In this document: positions 46,466-59,577 of the stretch, in pieces
Layout of the letters: the number at the start of each line of letters is the position of its first letter
Numbering within the stretch: position 1 is the first letter of the stretch
From: Chionoecetes opilio
Taxonomy: Eukaryota > Arthropoda > Malacostraca > Decapoda > Majidae
DNA length: 64,000 bases
Assembly (NCBI GenBank): GCA_016584305.1
Contig: JACEEZ010003458.1
Span: forward strand, 142,501-206,500
Direction of reading: 5' to 3'
Translations under genes and position numbers: made by a program
Notes under the pieces: model-generated
The model's input: the letters and a program-made list of their open reading frames with translations, nothing else
Database searches by the model: none
Told to the model about the DNA's origin: nothing

Positions 46466-46846
46466 CAGTAAATCCCTGCTTTTGCGGACCTCTATAAAAC
46501 AAATTTTGGCTTTTTACAAACTTTGTCTGCCTGTCTGGTATATGCAGGGATTTATCGAATAAGTTCGGTAAATGCGGGGTTCAGTTCGGTTCAATATGTA
46601 AAGTATTGTTTTCATTTCCCTGTATGTGTGTAGTGTTTGAGATGGTTGCATGTACCTAAGTATACGAACTTTCATCTAATGTAACTAACAAAGTTCATTA
46701 TACACGGAAATGGTCGGAAACTGCGAACTTTCGCCTCATATAACGAACAAAGTTTGTTATATATGCAAAAAGTTCGGATATAACGGATTTTCGACCATAA
46801 CGTCACCTCCTTCCCCTAATTGGTTCGTTAAAGTGAGGGTTTACTT
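46466..46846. mobile_element. Degenerate pogo/Tigger-like MITE
   Basis: Left end CAGTAAATCCCTGCTTTTGC and right end (reverse complement AGTAAACCCTCACTTTAACG) are related inverted repeats. TA flanks the left side. Interior words ATATAACGAACAAAGTT and CGGATATAACGGA are typical of this group. Termini are decayed. Confidence 0.72.
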
Positions 46847-46849
46847 AAT

Positions 46850-49594
46850 GTATACACATGAATACTATTCCTTAGACCCCCTCAACTCTGTGGGTACATT
46901 CCTCCCCTTCATCACCATGGCAAGTGATCCTGAGACACTAGCCTTTCACAACTCACACTTATTTCTGCTGCCCTATCTCCATGATTACACAACACTGTCC
47001 CCAAACACTTGAATCTTCTTCACTTATTCCATTCTCTGCCCTCCCAACACTACCTCACATTTTCCTTCTCTGCCACACTCCCTCTAAGATGTACTGGAGT
47101 CATAGTCACTTACGTGTACATAAATCCAGCCTTAGCTGGATGGCTCTGGAGAATGTCACCTTTACCTTAGGGTTTATTGTTTACCTCATCTCATCATGAG
47201 ATCATGTCTTGTGGCGTGAAGATACTTTCTCCTTTTCAATTAATGTCATTGTTTTTCATATAAGGGCCTAACTTTAATTGGCCTCCAGTACTTGAGTTGC
47301 TTGTGGTCAGAAGGAATGTTGGGAGGCATTGCTAGAGTCACACTATTTGTCACAGTTGCCACACCATGACAGACTGAATCCCCTTTTCCTTTTCTTCAAT
47401 TGCCCCGACAGTTTCCAGAATAATCACTCCCTGCTAACCTAGCTCTCCAAGGTGCGTCGTGCACGGCGCTACCACAGGTGCTCCCATAAGGGGGTGTGGC
47501 GCGCCGTGCCTCCCAGCCACCACTGCCGTGCATCTTCTGTGCTGTGCTTCAGGTCTCACATTCAGAGTTGAGAGGAGGGCACAAGGGAGGAGGATGCCAC
47601 TCACCTGCATCAGCAACCTATGCACAGGGGTGTGAAACATGTCATGCTTTCCTTTGTTGAAGGCACATCAAGCAGTGTTTGTTGTTAATACTTATACAGT
47701 AGGTAGCAAGTAAGGGTTGTAAGTGACTAGGAATACCTCATGTCATACTGGTCCACTTTCTTCATGTCTGTTTCCTCTTGTTACTTTACAGTAGCAGCAT
47801 TGCAGGTCATGTGCCAAATCTCTTTGTGCCGTAGTAAATGCAAGTGGTCTGTTTTGCTTGGAACTATGTAGATTTCTTGGAGGGATTCATCCCTATTGAA
47901 GCTACATATCTTTTACATGATGTGTATATGTTTATTGTTAGATGTGTATTAGGATTAGAAAAACGAGATTTTCAAAACTGAATGTTGGTTGTCAGAGAAG
48001 TAACAGGATTGAATCTTCAGTATTTTATTGCCCATATTGCCTATGTTATTCAAGCAAGCCTTGGTGATGATTAGAGGAACACTGTGAGGTTCAGGAGAGT
48101 ATAGGAATGGAATTTAGGAATTTAAATGAACACATGCAGCACTCTTAAGAAATCACTTATGTACCGGAGCTGATGGCTGATGCCTTTATGATGACTGCCA
48201 TCACACTGGTATACATTTATTTTGTGTGCACACAGACTGCCCCATTATGTTAAGGCTTCACGTGAGGGTTGGAGGTCATTGTCCACCGATATATACGATA
48301 CGTGTACTTTTACTCCTGATTTAATAGCTATGAAGTATATAAGCGTAACATGTTTTTGTTTTAGTAAAGCTGTGGGTATCATGGATGGGTGTATGACCAG
48401 TACCAGGTTTTTTTCTAGAATCAGCATGCAGAATGGCTTACTTTGATGTATTCATCAGTTATTACAAGTTATCAAGGCTCATTTCCCACACTCAGGACCA
48501 CCGCAGAGCACTCACTATGTTAGTAATGGGACGAGTTTCACGTGTCTTGCTTCTCTCGGATACATCCCATCCCTTCACTCCTCACAGGCTGCCGTAAGGA
48601 ATGCGTGGCTTTAGGGAAGGACGCTTGGACTGCACTGATGCGAGGCTTTGGAGAAGGACGTTTGGACTGCACTGGGGTCTCTTGCTCTCCTTCAGCACCA
48701 GCAGCAGCAGCCACAGAGGTCCTCAATAACGCTGAAGGGAGGATGCTGCAGGGGACTTGACAACCTACAGCCCGATCCACCGGCCCGATACAGCCCTGAA
48801 CTTTGTGTCCCTACCGTTCCTGTGACGTGCAGCGCCAAGCCTCACCCTGACCCACCAGGATGTCTTGTTGCAGAGTGTGACCACCACAGGGCCACAACCT
48901 GAGTCACCTAAACATTAATTTTCGTGTGTGTAGGTGACCATCAAGCTCATTCAAGCAGTCACCTATGCCACCAGAATATACCGTATGTGAGATAGCTTTA
49001 GTTTTGTGTGTGTGTGATGTGGTGAGTGTGTGTGTGTCTTGCCCATGACAAGGAAAGGAGGTAGGACCAGTGCTGTCATCCCACCGGAAGCCCTTGACAG
49101 CTTCACCCACCGGAAGTGCTGCGGAGAGGAACCACACCTGCAGAACATCCGTACATGAGTGCAGGGGATGTTACCGTGCTGCACACCCATTCACCTCTCA
49201 GCCGACCAGGACAGAAGCCTTGATACCCCAACACCTGCCTGTCCATGTGTGAGGAGACCAGCAGTATGAGGCTCACCTGAGGGGTGGCAAGAAGTACTGC
49301 AGTGGTGGTCCTTAAATTACTACATTTTGGGATGTGCCACGGGTGCATCCTCCTCATTGTCGACAATAAAACCAAAAAAATATGATGCTCACAGTCTCAC
49401 ACAGTGTATATTGTGAGAGGCTTTGAGAGACTGATGATACAATTGAGTGCTGTGCCAGTCATTTTCACATTAGAACGCTAGTCAAGAAACTTTCAGGGGG
49501 GATGCTTGTCTTCAATGGTATAGTTATTGTAGCACAGTGACCTCCTGTTCCATGAATTGTGAAGGTGAATGCGAGTGAGGTGCAGTGGTACATC
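46850..49594. other. Intergenic/5' region of locus 2
   Basis: No gene recognised. Less AT-rich stretches at 47430-47600, 48580-48900 and 49060-49260 could be untranslated exons. AATAAA at 49365-49370 is a possible polyadenylation signal of an unrecognised transcript. Confidence 0.4.
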
Positions 49595-50222
49595 ATGAGT
49601 GTCCAGGGAGACGTGACGGAAACAAACGGGGGGGAAGAGAGTGAGATGGAAAGAGAAGAGACAGAAGAGACGACAGAGGAGGTCGACGCAGCTCAGATAT
49701 CACAAGAAGTTGCAGACGAGGAGATAGTAGAGGAAGAGGAAGTAGAACAGACAGCATATAGTGATTTAGAGGCCAGTAAAGATGAATTAGGTGTAGTGGA
49801 AGAGTCAGTTATGGAAGAACCACCTGATGTAGAAACTGTGGAAGGGACAGATGTGGAAGGAGATGCAGTGGACCAAGAACTGATATGCGAGGAGAATGTG
49901 GAGGAAATGGAGGATTCCGAGCAAGTTACAGTGGAGGAGGAGATAGCAGAGGAAACTAAGGAAGAAGAGCAACCAACAGCAGACGTGGAACAATTGGAAG
50001 AAGTAGATCCTCTACAAACAGCAGATGTAGAGCAATTGGAAGAAGTAAATCCTCATGAATCACTTGTAGAAGAAACACCAGACGTGGAGCAGACACCAGT
50101 GGATGTAGAAGCAGAGGTAGTGGCTGTGGAAGAAGCAGCATGTGAAGAGCAAGGAGAGAGTAAGACAAGTGTGGAGGATGTACAAAAGGGTAGCCCACCA
50201 CACACCTTGCCATCCCCCCACA
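49595..50222 (+). CDS. Locus 2 exon 1: acidic repeat N-terminus
   Basis: The first true ATG (CATCATGAG) is at 49595; the frame extends upstream only through a GTG. It encodes 209 residues that are overwhelmingly Glu, Asp and Val, with a repeated VEQLEEVDP/VEQLEEVNP unit near the end. The last base before an AGTAAGT donor leaves phase 1. Exon 51714 begins with AT, giving an Asn codon and then DDTENGSDQEYINF. No domain recognised. Acidic low-complexity N-termini are common in chromatin and RNA proteins, but no function is claimed. Confidence 0.7.
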
Positions 50223-50652
50223 GTAAGTAACACACACACACACATACACACACACACACACACATGTACACAAATGACACTGAAACTGATTATACGTAAC
50301 TGGTGACGATTTGGTAAGTCTGTAATGTGGTGAAGCTGGTGGCAAGCATATCAGGAGTGGATGAGAAAACTGGGGAAACAGCAGTTGATGAAAGTTTTTG
50401 TAGGATCATTAAAGGGAAATGTGAAAGAAATTACTGTATGTGTGCTTGTTAAAAAAGAATAGGGACCAAGAGATACATACTGTAGCTCTAAATGAAGCAG
50501 ATAGATGTGCATTATATATATTGGAGGGAGGAAGGGAGGCTAGATAAATTCATGGATGGGGATGAAAGGTTGATGCAGGTTGTGTTAAGTAACAGGAACT
50601 ACCTCGTGTAGGTCTCACGGCCTCTTGTAGCTTCCTTATGTTCTTATGTTCT

Positions 50653-50684
<32 letters not shown>

Positions 50685-51713
50685 ACAGGAATGTGGTGCA
50701 TCGCATGAGTGGTGTATGTAGCACAATATGTACATCAGGTAAGTTTTGATGAAAGATGCAGAAACTTGTTATTCAGACCAAAAACTGCCTGAAGTGGAGG
50801 AATGGAATACCATGAGGGGATTCTATAATGTGGAGAGACTAGATGATTGTAATATGCGTCCTTGATAGAGTATGAATATTGAGTTATTATTGAATATTGT
50901 ATTAGAGTATGAATCTTAGATGTCTGTTAGTCTGGAAGGATGAAATAGAAAGGGATACCATCAACATATTTAGTAGTCAGTTTCCAGGTTTAGATGAATG
51001 AACCTTAAGTCATGTGGTGACAGCTTTCTAAGGTATGTGTAACTCATTCTAACCTTTCTCATCATACCTTGAATCCGCCCCCCCGTTCCCAGGCCCGCTG
51101 TCACCATGGGGGGGGGGGGGTCTTCGGGCCCGGGGGGAGGCCTCCTGGGCTTTGGGTCTCCATATTCGGGTTTTCGTGCATAATCTTTTGTGACGGAACA
51201 AAGGAATAGATTGACTTGATTTACTACAGTTTTGTAACATTATTGAGTTCTGAAAATAGGAAAGTGGGCCAACTAGATTACTCTTAAGTCACCATAACAT
51301 AGTAGGTCATCAGCTTTTATATTTTTTTGTTGCAGTATGCATCAGTTTTAGTCAAAGTTATCTGAAGGGAAGGAGACCAGGACCTACCAGCAGCTGCCCT
51401 TAAACCATTGGGGAAATTGTGGTCTTCATCCTGTTTTCTTCCTGCTACCAAAATATGATAGATATTTATGGAAAGAACTGAGGAATATTCCTATGACTGA
51501 TTGTTCAGTACTTCATGAGGAAGGTAGCATTGCATAATTGCTTCACCATGAACTGTTGCTTATGGTCTTCACGTTGTATTGAAAATGTATGCAGTGACAG
51601 CAGATACACTTGGAAACCTAGCTAGCCTTATTTACTTATGCATCAAAATGTTGTTGTGTAATGAGCTATTCTTGCACATGAGTAGTGGAAAGTAATTCAG
51701 ATTTGTGTTGCAG
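50223..51713 (+). other. Locus 2 intron 1
   Basis: Holds a (CA)n run at 50229-50265. A plus-strand LINE C-terminus and tail lies at about 50515-50655 (LDKFMDGDERLM then CTCACGGCCTCTTG...TTATGTTC), followed by (TA)n(GA)n. A G-run segment is at 51105-51140. Acceptor TTTGTGTTGCAG. Confidence 0.75.
50515..50655 (+). mobile_element. LINE 3' fragment (TTATGTTC family)
   Basis: AGGCTAGATAAATTCATGGA encodes RLDKFMDGDER, the same end as at 42182. It is followed by the family tail and TTATGTTCTTATGTTC units. Confidence 0.88.
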
Positions 51714-54700
51714 ATGATGACACAGAAAATGGTAGTGACCAGGAATACATCAACTTTGAGGACTTTGAGGTGGTTGATGATGCTTTTGAAGAAGAGGAGG
51801 AGGAGGAAGTGGAAAAAGAGAAAGACAAAAGCAAGCCATCCTCCTCCACCTCACGAGGGGAAAGGCACCGCAGCAAGACCCCAGAGTGGAGGAACTGGTT
51901 GTACCGGAACTCAAGGAAAAGCCGTGAGCGCCACAGCCACTCTGACCGCTCAAAGCGTAGCCCGAGGAGGGACAGGAAGGATACAAAGAATACAAAGGAT
52001 ACAAAGAATACAAAGGATACAAAGAATACAAAGGATACAAAGAATACAAAGGATACAAAGAATACAAAGAATACAAAGGATACTAAAGATACAAAGGATA
52101 AGAGTGGCAGCTCCTCGGGGTCATCAAGGACCAGCTCACGCTCCAAGGAAGAGAGGAGTCGCCATGGCCACTCCCGAGACTCCAGAAGGAAAGACGAGGA
52201 CAGACACGGTGACAAGCACAGGCAGCGGCGAAGGTCCCCGAGGAAATCACATGAGAGGGACAAAACACAGGCTAGAAAGAGATCACCAGAGGGGGAAGGA
52301 AAATCAAGCAAGAGTTCAAGGTCAGTCAGTGATAGACGAAACCCCTTGAAAGTCGCATCATTGTCTCAGAAAGGTATAGAGAAGATTACCCGGCCTTCCA
52401 CCACCACCACCACCACCACCCAAAGACAGCAAACTCATCAGGGTGTAGGTATCAGTTCCGCCTCACATGCTGCCCCAAAGCAAGGAAAGTGTGGCAGAGA
52501 GGATGCCAGTACAGGCTTCACCATACCTGTCTTAGGCCAAAGCACCTGGAAGCAGAAAATGTTTTACTATGGCACAAACATGGCGATGAGAGGGAATTAT
52601 ATTACTATAGAGAAGAAAGCGAAAATAGTCAAACCAGAAAGAGTCAGAACCCAGAATCAGAAAAATATTAAGGAAGTAGTGATTAGTGAAACACCGCAAG
52701 TAGTTGACACTTTAGAAGAGGAAGAAAAGAAATTTTATGATGAATTAAGGTTGCTTGATGAAGAATTTGAATCAAAGGAAAGCGACAAAGACCCAGAATT
52801 GGATGCCGCAAAATGTGAGCTTACTAATGAGTCACTGAAATCTGGTTTTGAAACGGACACAAAGGACACAGAAAACAAGGAAGTAGAAGCGAATGACAGT
52901 GAAGTGCAATCAAATAAGGAATTAGGTGCAATTATGAAGGAATCAGAGGAAAGCAAAAAACAGTCAGAACCACAAATAGAACAATTAACTTCAAGCAGCT
53001 TAGAGTCAAACCCACAAACAAAGGAATCAAACGAGAATAACTTAGAATTAGAACCTCCAGGAGAATCTGAAGCACCACAAGAAGGAAGCAGCAAGGTGTC
53101 AGAACCAGAAGAACCAGAACCAAAAGTTATGAACCAAACTATCAGCAAAACAGAACAGGAACCCACAAGTACAGAACCAGAAAAAATAGTACAGAAATCA
53201 GCAAACAAACCAAATGTCCCAGAAAAAATAGTACAGAAATCAGCAAACAAACCAAATGTCCCAGAAAAAATAGTACAGAAATCAGCAAACAAACCAAATG
53301 TCCCAGAAAAAATAGTACAGAAATCAGCAAACAAACCAAATGTCCCAGAAAAAAAAGAAGAGGAGACGTCTGTGCAAGATGCCGCTGATAATCAAGAAAT
53401 GGAACCAAAAGTAATGAACCAAACTGTTAGCAAAATGGAACAGGAACCAAGTACAGCATCAGAAACAATAATACAGAAATCAAAGGAAATTATAAAAAGT
53501 ATCCCACAAAAGAAAGAGGATGAGACAATTCTGCAAGATGCCACTGATACGCAAGAACCCGAACCAAAAGTAATGAACCAAACTATTAGCAAAACAGAAC
53601 AAGAAGCAAGTACAGAACCAGAAAAAGTAATAAAGCAGTCAAAGGCAAGCAAGAAAAATATCCCACAGAAGAAAGAGGAGACACCTGTGCAAGATGCCGC
53701 TGATAACAAAGAAATGGAACCAAAAGTTATGATCCAAACTATTAGCAAAACAGATCAAGAACCAAGTACAGAACCAGAAAAAGTAATAAAGCAGTCAAAG
53801 GCAAGCAAGAAAAGTATCCCACAAAAGAAAGAAGAGACACCTGTGCAAGATGCTGCTGATAAACAAGAAATGGGAGTTGGTAGAAGGACAAGGAGTGCCA
53901 AAAAGATCACTGTTCCCGTGGTGACCCCAAGGAGGAGTGCGAGAGGCCGAGGAAAAGCTGAGGAGGCTGCCGTTGTAGATAAAACCAAGACACCGGTTGG
54001 TAAGAAGACTGCCGGCAAAATGCAGGAAAAAATAAGTGAAAAAGAAACTACTGATGAATCCATGAATGTGTGTAAAGAGGAAGTTAGTCAACAAAATCTT
54101 CCATCAAAAGAAATAGTCAAGAATATAATGGTATGTGAAGGAGGTGACCAAGCAGCCAGTGAGGAGGCTGCACCTGAAGACAGTCCCAGAGGTGCACTGA
54201 TGAAAGAGGCAGCAGAAGAAATCCCCGAACAGGGAAAAGAAAATGAAGACAGCAAAGGTAATATAGTACCACCTGGAGAATGCAAGAAGGTAGATACACA
54301 AGAGGAAGACATAACTGCTACAAAGAATGCATCGTCAAGTGCACTGCAAAAAGAGGGGGAGAGTTGCACTGTAGCACATGAAAAACTTGAAGTCTGTGTG
54401 GAAGAAAAAGGGTTTGATGTTGGCTCTCAAGAAAATATTGATGACAAACCTGGAAGCACTGTGATGGAAAACGGTAAAAACGTCCCTCTGGAAGTCTGTC
54501 CCGGCAGCACTCGGCAAGAACACAGTCAAGACATCACTCGCGACCAAGAGGAAAAGTTCGGAGATGCAAAAAAAACTGACATTGGTGACATCATTCCGGA
54601 TGAAAACAGTGGGAAAGAAGGCACTGATTCAATGGAAACACAAGATATCAAGAGTAATAAGAGGCCGCTGGAGTCGGTGGACGAGGAAGAGTGTGTTAAC

Positions 54701-54892
54701 AGGAAGGGGGAGGAGTCGCCAGCAGGGCCAAGTGGCACTGAACACAAAAGAGCAAGAAAGGAAGGCGAAATAAAGGAAGACGGTGTTGAAGACAGGGACA
54801 GTAATGGTGCAATAGAAAGACAGGAAATACCAATACAAATAGAGGATATAAAGACAATTGAGAAAGACAGCAATGACTCTACATCAAAAGAG
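51714..54892 (+). CDS. Locus 2 exon 2: repeat-rich nuclear-type linker protein
   Basis: Entered in phase 1, left in phase 0 (TCAAAAGAG|GTATGG). It encodes 1,059 residues: EYINFEDFEVVDDAFEEE, then an RS/RH basic stretch with about ten KDTKNT units (51979-52101), and TIPVLGQSTWKQKMFYYGTN, the only globular-looking piece. An acidic stretch follows. Four identical 42-bp units encode PEKIVQKSANKPNV (53177-53344). About four longer units EPKVMNQTISKTEQ...PQKKEETPVQDA span 53116-53871. Next is a basic RRTRSAKK...TPRRSARGRG block, then the tail EGEIKEDG...STSKE. The tail and first intron bases resemble the end of exon A2. Family unrecognised. Confidence 0.75.
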
Positions 54893-55395
54893 GTATGGAT
54901 TTTTGTTTTGTTTTGATGCTAAAGTGTAAATAGAAGTGAACTAGAATTATCCTAATCTTTGCATTATTGAGAGAGAGATTCAAGTGAAAGGCGATAGTGC
55001 ATTAGTGGCATGTCCTATGCAGGTTTTTGAACAGTAAAATAATTTTTTTAATTAACTTTTTGCCAAATAGAGTCTGACACCTTCAACAAATGCTTGGCTA
55101 AAACTATAGTAAAAATCAAACATTGTAAGAGGAAGTGTAGCGACCTTTCTTTCCAATTAATAAGAATCAATGACAATATAGATATAATTGCCAATTTTTC
55201 ATGTTGTCACTTTTGTTTTATCCCTCATAAAGGAAACAACACAGTGACAACAATGTTTTTTCTAATGTTATGTTTTTGTTATAAAGTATTTTAATCATTT
55301 CATTTGTGTGTGATGCTACTTGGACACACTGCTTTGCAGGCAAGTGATTAAAAAAAGGGTAAAACAACAATTAATTACGCCCTTCTTTGCCCTAG
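54893..55395 (+). other. Locus 2 intron 2
   Basis: AT-rich. It starts GTATGGATTTTTGTTTTGTT, like the intron after A2, and ends CGCCCTTCTTTGCCCTAG, shared with the acceptor before A3. Confidence 0.8.
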
Positions 55396-57081
55396 ATGTG
55401 GCGGTTCAGCAAGGTGGTGGTGGTGGGGGACGCACGCATGTCCCTGCTCACCAATGGTGACATCATGCAGCAGCTGGGGAACATCACACAGGTGTTCGTG
55501 GTGCCCAACCTCACCCTGAATGGCGTGTTGGAGGTGGTGCAGAAGGTGGTGGTGAAGGAGGAGTGTCCCAGAGGCATCCTTCTGCTGTGCCTGGCGGGGC
55601 TGCACGGCACGCTGGTGGAGAGTCGAGTGCCGGAGGAATGCAAGGCGGCGGGACACTCGGACATGCAGGAGATGGTTCCGGCCACCAAGGATTCCCTGAA
55701 CCCAGAGTTTACCAAGCAGCTGGCCAGCCTGAAGAAGAAGCTGCTGGAGGCTCTGGGCAGGGGCTCCAACGTGCTGTTTTATCCTGTACTGCCCGTTGAC
55801 ATAGCCAACTATAATGCGATAGCAGCCAAGAAGCACTTTGATGCCACAGGACACAAACTTGAGCACCTCCCTCAAGCTGACATCATTGACCACTCGGTGT
55901 TACAGCAGTATAAATTTGCTGTTAAGGAGGTCAACGGTTCATCTGCCAGTAATCTCAGGCTTGTGTCAAATGAATTCGTCTCTAAAAGCTCCTGCAGGAA
56001 GTTTATAGATAGATTTTTAATGGATGGGTTCAGCCCCACTCTGGACGTTGTTGAAAAGCACATCGCCCCACACCTGCGGCACACTGTTTCAAAGCACTGC
56101 AGCCTCAGGTTCCAGCAGGCAGTGTTGGTGGGGGATGCACGTCTGGGCCAGGTGGTGAGGATGCAGCAGCAGAAGGGTGTGGAGCCATGCACCTTCATCC
56201 TGCAGGAGGAGCCAGGCCTCAGGACTCTCACGCCTGACAGCCCTGCAGTCAAGCAGCTCTCAGGAATGTGCAATGCCCTTATCTTCCTCACCGTCACCAT
56301 AAAGGACTCTCTTGACCCAACAGCAGATCCTCAGGGAGACGAGACACAGTGCATCCTCTCTCATGATCCTTCTAAAGCATTTGACAACTTTCTGAGGGAG
56401 GCAGAGAGGGTGGACCAGTTGCTGGACTTAGCGACAAACCGCTGCACCATTATTACCACTCCTGTGATACCCTTTGACAACCCTGCCTTCATCAGGGGTG
56501 AGGCAATGAATACATCCCCTTGTGAAGAGTGCAAGACAACTGCAAAATCCATAACCCTGGCAGTTGAGGAGGTCATTAAAATGTTGTACCAAAAGAACCG
56601 TCTGCCAACATGGGACCTAAACTTTGCATTTCAGAGAGATGAAGGTGTCTCTATCAGCTACCACCAGGACTCCAGCCTCAGCTCTGAGGTGGTACAGAAG
56701 GCAGCAAGTACTTGGGAGGATTATCTCACCCGCTGCCAGGCATTCGTTAGGGCGATGCCAAGTGTCACCACCACCTCTGTCCTTAAAAACCCCAAGGCCA
56801 AAGAGGCCTTCAGAACCCGCAAGAGCCTCAGCAGAGACGTGGAACACACCAGGAACAGTGACAACAAAGACACAGGTCAGCCTCACAGCAGAAGCAGCAG
56901 AGACAAGGAACAAACTCACGATGAATGCACCAGAGATTTCCTACAGAGTCCCATCAACACGGAAACAATGGTGGAAGGAGAAATAAAGGAAGACTGTGCT
57001 AAAGAAAAAGATGCTGCTGGTGAAGTCAAAATACACCAAATAAAGTCATATGAGAATACCAGCAAGAAATTATCAAAAGAG
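55396..57081 (+). CDS. Exon A2: tandem degenerate SGNH-like domains, no SR tail
   Basis: Starts ATGTGGCGG right after the conserved acceptor, phase 0. The first about 450 residues are nearly identical to A1, with GDAR at 11-14 and again at 246-249. Differences are few (for example DGFSPTLDVVE, KSITLAVEEVI). After QAFVRAMPSVTTTSVLKNPK it departs: a short Ser/Arg/Asp linker, then MVEGEIKEDC...KKLSKE, before GTAGGG in phase 0. That end resembles exon 2's end, as if one duplication carried both. It joins A3 in frame (KE then MWRFSK). Alternative: A2 and A3 may be alternatively spliced. Confidence 0.78.
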
Positions 57082-57298
57082 GTAGGGATTTTTGTTTTGT
57101 TTTTAATTTATAGTCTAAAATTCAACAAATCGACAAAATTATCACAAACCTTGCATCTCTAAAAGAAAGAGAGAGAGAAAGATGAAATTAATTGTTTTAT
57201 TTGTATTTTTTTTGTATTGTTAGTACTACATACGTACTTATATTCAACGTACAGTGGTCCCTCGCGTTTGGCGAGTCTCAATTTGGCGAAACACAGTA

Positions 57299-59449
57299 TA
57301 GTCAAACCTCGATATAACGGACCTCGATTTAACGGACTTCGGATTTTACGGACTCCATTCACGAGACACATTTGCGGGCAAGAATGGCATATCAGACCGC
57401 TTATCGCCGCTGGAATCGTCAACTCAACAAATTTTTTTCTTTTTATTTTGGAATGCTTGGGTTTTAAGGAGTTTTAATGTATCAGATATTAAGATACATA
57501 AGGTAGGAGCCTGTGTTGCTAGTGATTTAGTTGTAGAAGGTGTGTATGTGGGTTAAAATAGTGAATATTAGTATGTATTACAATTTCTTGACTTCTTCTT
57601 GTGACCTCTTTCTCTTAAGTTTCGCTTCGTAGGTCCTCTCCTCTCCTCTCCTCTCCTCTCCTCTCCTCTCCTCTCCTCCTCCTGCTCCTCCTCCTGCTCT
57701 TCTCCTCTAGTGTTAGCTGAAGCTTCTACCCCGGGAGACTGCACAGCGTCACACACACAGCTGTTCGTCTGCACACATTTAACGGTCTAAAGGGGGGGAG
57801 AAGTGGTCCGTTAAAGCCGATTGTCCGTTACAGCGAGGGTATTTTCCCAAGGGTGTGAAAATATAGGAAAAACACAGGAAAAATTGTTAAATAAATAAGA
57901 AATAATCACAAACAACCAGACCTTGTAGCTATATGGAGATAAACAGTGACTGGCGCTACATGCTGGATTTGGCACGCTCGCCCACGACTGCACAGGACTG
58001 GTATTAGAAGAGGTAGTAGTCTCCAGGCTTGCTCATTACTGCTTGGTATGCTATGAAATATCATCATTCTAGGTGAATGGAGGCACGTCATTGCATTTTA
58101 ATGGCTATTATTCATATATATAAGTAAAGATGAAAATACGAGCAAAGCGCTCATCCACGCCTGGCAGCAGCAGTGTTGTTGTTAGACATGTAGGTACACT
58201 CTGAGGAACTTTCATGTGTTGTCGAAAATGTATTAGTCCTTTCCTATCCCTACTTGCATCAACATGGAATGTCACGGCATATTCTTGAGTTTGTCCTTAG
58301 GATTGCGAATATCACTCACTGTTTGTTTCTTTACTCCATACTCCTCACACACCCGGGCGACAAAAACATGATTCCACCTTAATACGTTATAATTTCTCTA
58401 CAATACTTTGATATACACGCTTTCTTTTACCGCTTCCCTTCTCTTTCGGTGCCATAATAACTTCACTGCACTGAACTAGTCTAAATAAGCATAAAAAGCA
58501 CCAAAAAACAGGCGAACACAGCTTAAACTGAGCATGTAAACATGCGCTCTGACTGTCATAAACATGTACGTACTATGACCCTGCCCACCCTGCTAGCGGT
58601 GGCTGGTGTCCCCCCCTCACGGCAACACGCTGCAATCCGCCTGACCTGTGCCTTCCTGAGGAAAACAGGCCAACTACCGTGCCTGTGATAGCATCATAGG
58701 ACATCACCAGGGCTCATAGTGTTCCCCATGGGATCCTCGCAGCCCTAAAACAACTATGCGTTCCAAGTCTCCGACTGACAGACACTTAAAGGCGCCGTCA
58801 CACTAGCACATTTTCCATCGGTCAGAGTACGAGTCTGACGAGTTCCGACGAGCCAACCATGAACGCATCCATGCCCGTTTTTAGCTAGTTATGCTGGTCT
58901 ATGATGGACAATATACATAAGTAAGTGTATAGCAGCGATAACCTGCCTGGCTGTCGGAGCCATGTTTGTTTACCATCGACGAAAACACTGCAAGCGAACA
59001 GCTGTGTCACCGCTGTTTGCCTCCACTGTTTTCACAGCACAGCCTGTGTGTGTGTGTGTATGTCTGACGATTTGCATTCTCCCTTGGGGGAAGCTTCGGC
59101 TAACACTAGAGGAGAGGAGAAGAGAGGACCTACGAAGTGAAACTTAAAAGAGAAAGAGATCACAAGAAGTCAAGAAATTGTAATACGTATTAATATTCAC
59201 TATTTTAACCCACATACACACCTTCTACAACTAAATCACTAGCAACACAGGCTCCTACCTTATGTATCTTAATATCTGACACATTAAAACTCCTTAAAAC
59301 CCAAGCATTCCAAAACAAAACCGAAAAAAATTATGTTGAGTTGACGATTCCAGCGGCGATAAGCGGTCTGATATGCCATTCTTGCCCGCAAATGTGTCTC
59401 GTGAATGAAGTCCGTTAAATCTGAAGTCCGTTATATCGAGGGTTGACTG
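57299..59449. mobile_element. Inner Tigger/pogo-like element with about 450-bp inverted arms
   Basis: TAGTCAAACCTCGATATAAC at the left pairs with GTTATATCGAGGGTTGACTG at the right; TA flanks both sides (57297-57298, 59450-59451). The arms (about 57299-57740 and 59060-59449) are inverted copies. They include GGTAGGAGCCTGTGTTGCTA and a CTTCTTGTGACCTCTTTCTC...TAGGTCCTCTC block. The left arm also has (CTCTC)n expansion at 57637-57680. Confidence 0.9.
58272..58455 (-). pseudogene. Broken N-terminus of pogo/Tigger-type transposase
   Basis: The minus strand starts MAPKEKGSGKRKRVYQS and hits a stop. It resumes in another frame as RVCEEYGVKKQTVSDIRNPK and DKLKNMP. The EYGV..QTVSDI pattern is the helix-turn-helix (CENPB-N-like) of pogo/Tigger transposases. 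The DDE part is absent. Confidence 0.82.
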
Positions 59450-59577
59450 TACTACTATTCGCGTTTGGCGAAATTAACTTTTGGCGCTGGTTTGGTTAGA
59501 CTAATTAAATCACCAAACTTGAGGGACCACTGTACTCATATTCCCCATGCAATTAATTAAGCCCTTCTTTGCCCTAG

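Larger units (their letters stand above)
57252..59532. mobile_element. Outer pogo-like element with a second element nested inside
   Basis: Ends CAGTGGTCCCTCG and GAGGGACCACTG, flanked by TA at 57250-57251 and 59533-59534. Its own sequence is only the outer 45 bp on the left and 83 bp on the right, sharing GCGTTTGGCGA words in inverted orientation. The rest is the nested element. Confidence 0.88.

Noticed and set aside
49559..49594. Upstream extension of locus 2 exon 1 from a GTG codon
   Set aside because: The first ATG is at 49595 and nuclear genes normally start at ATG.
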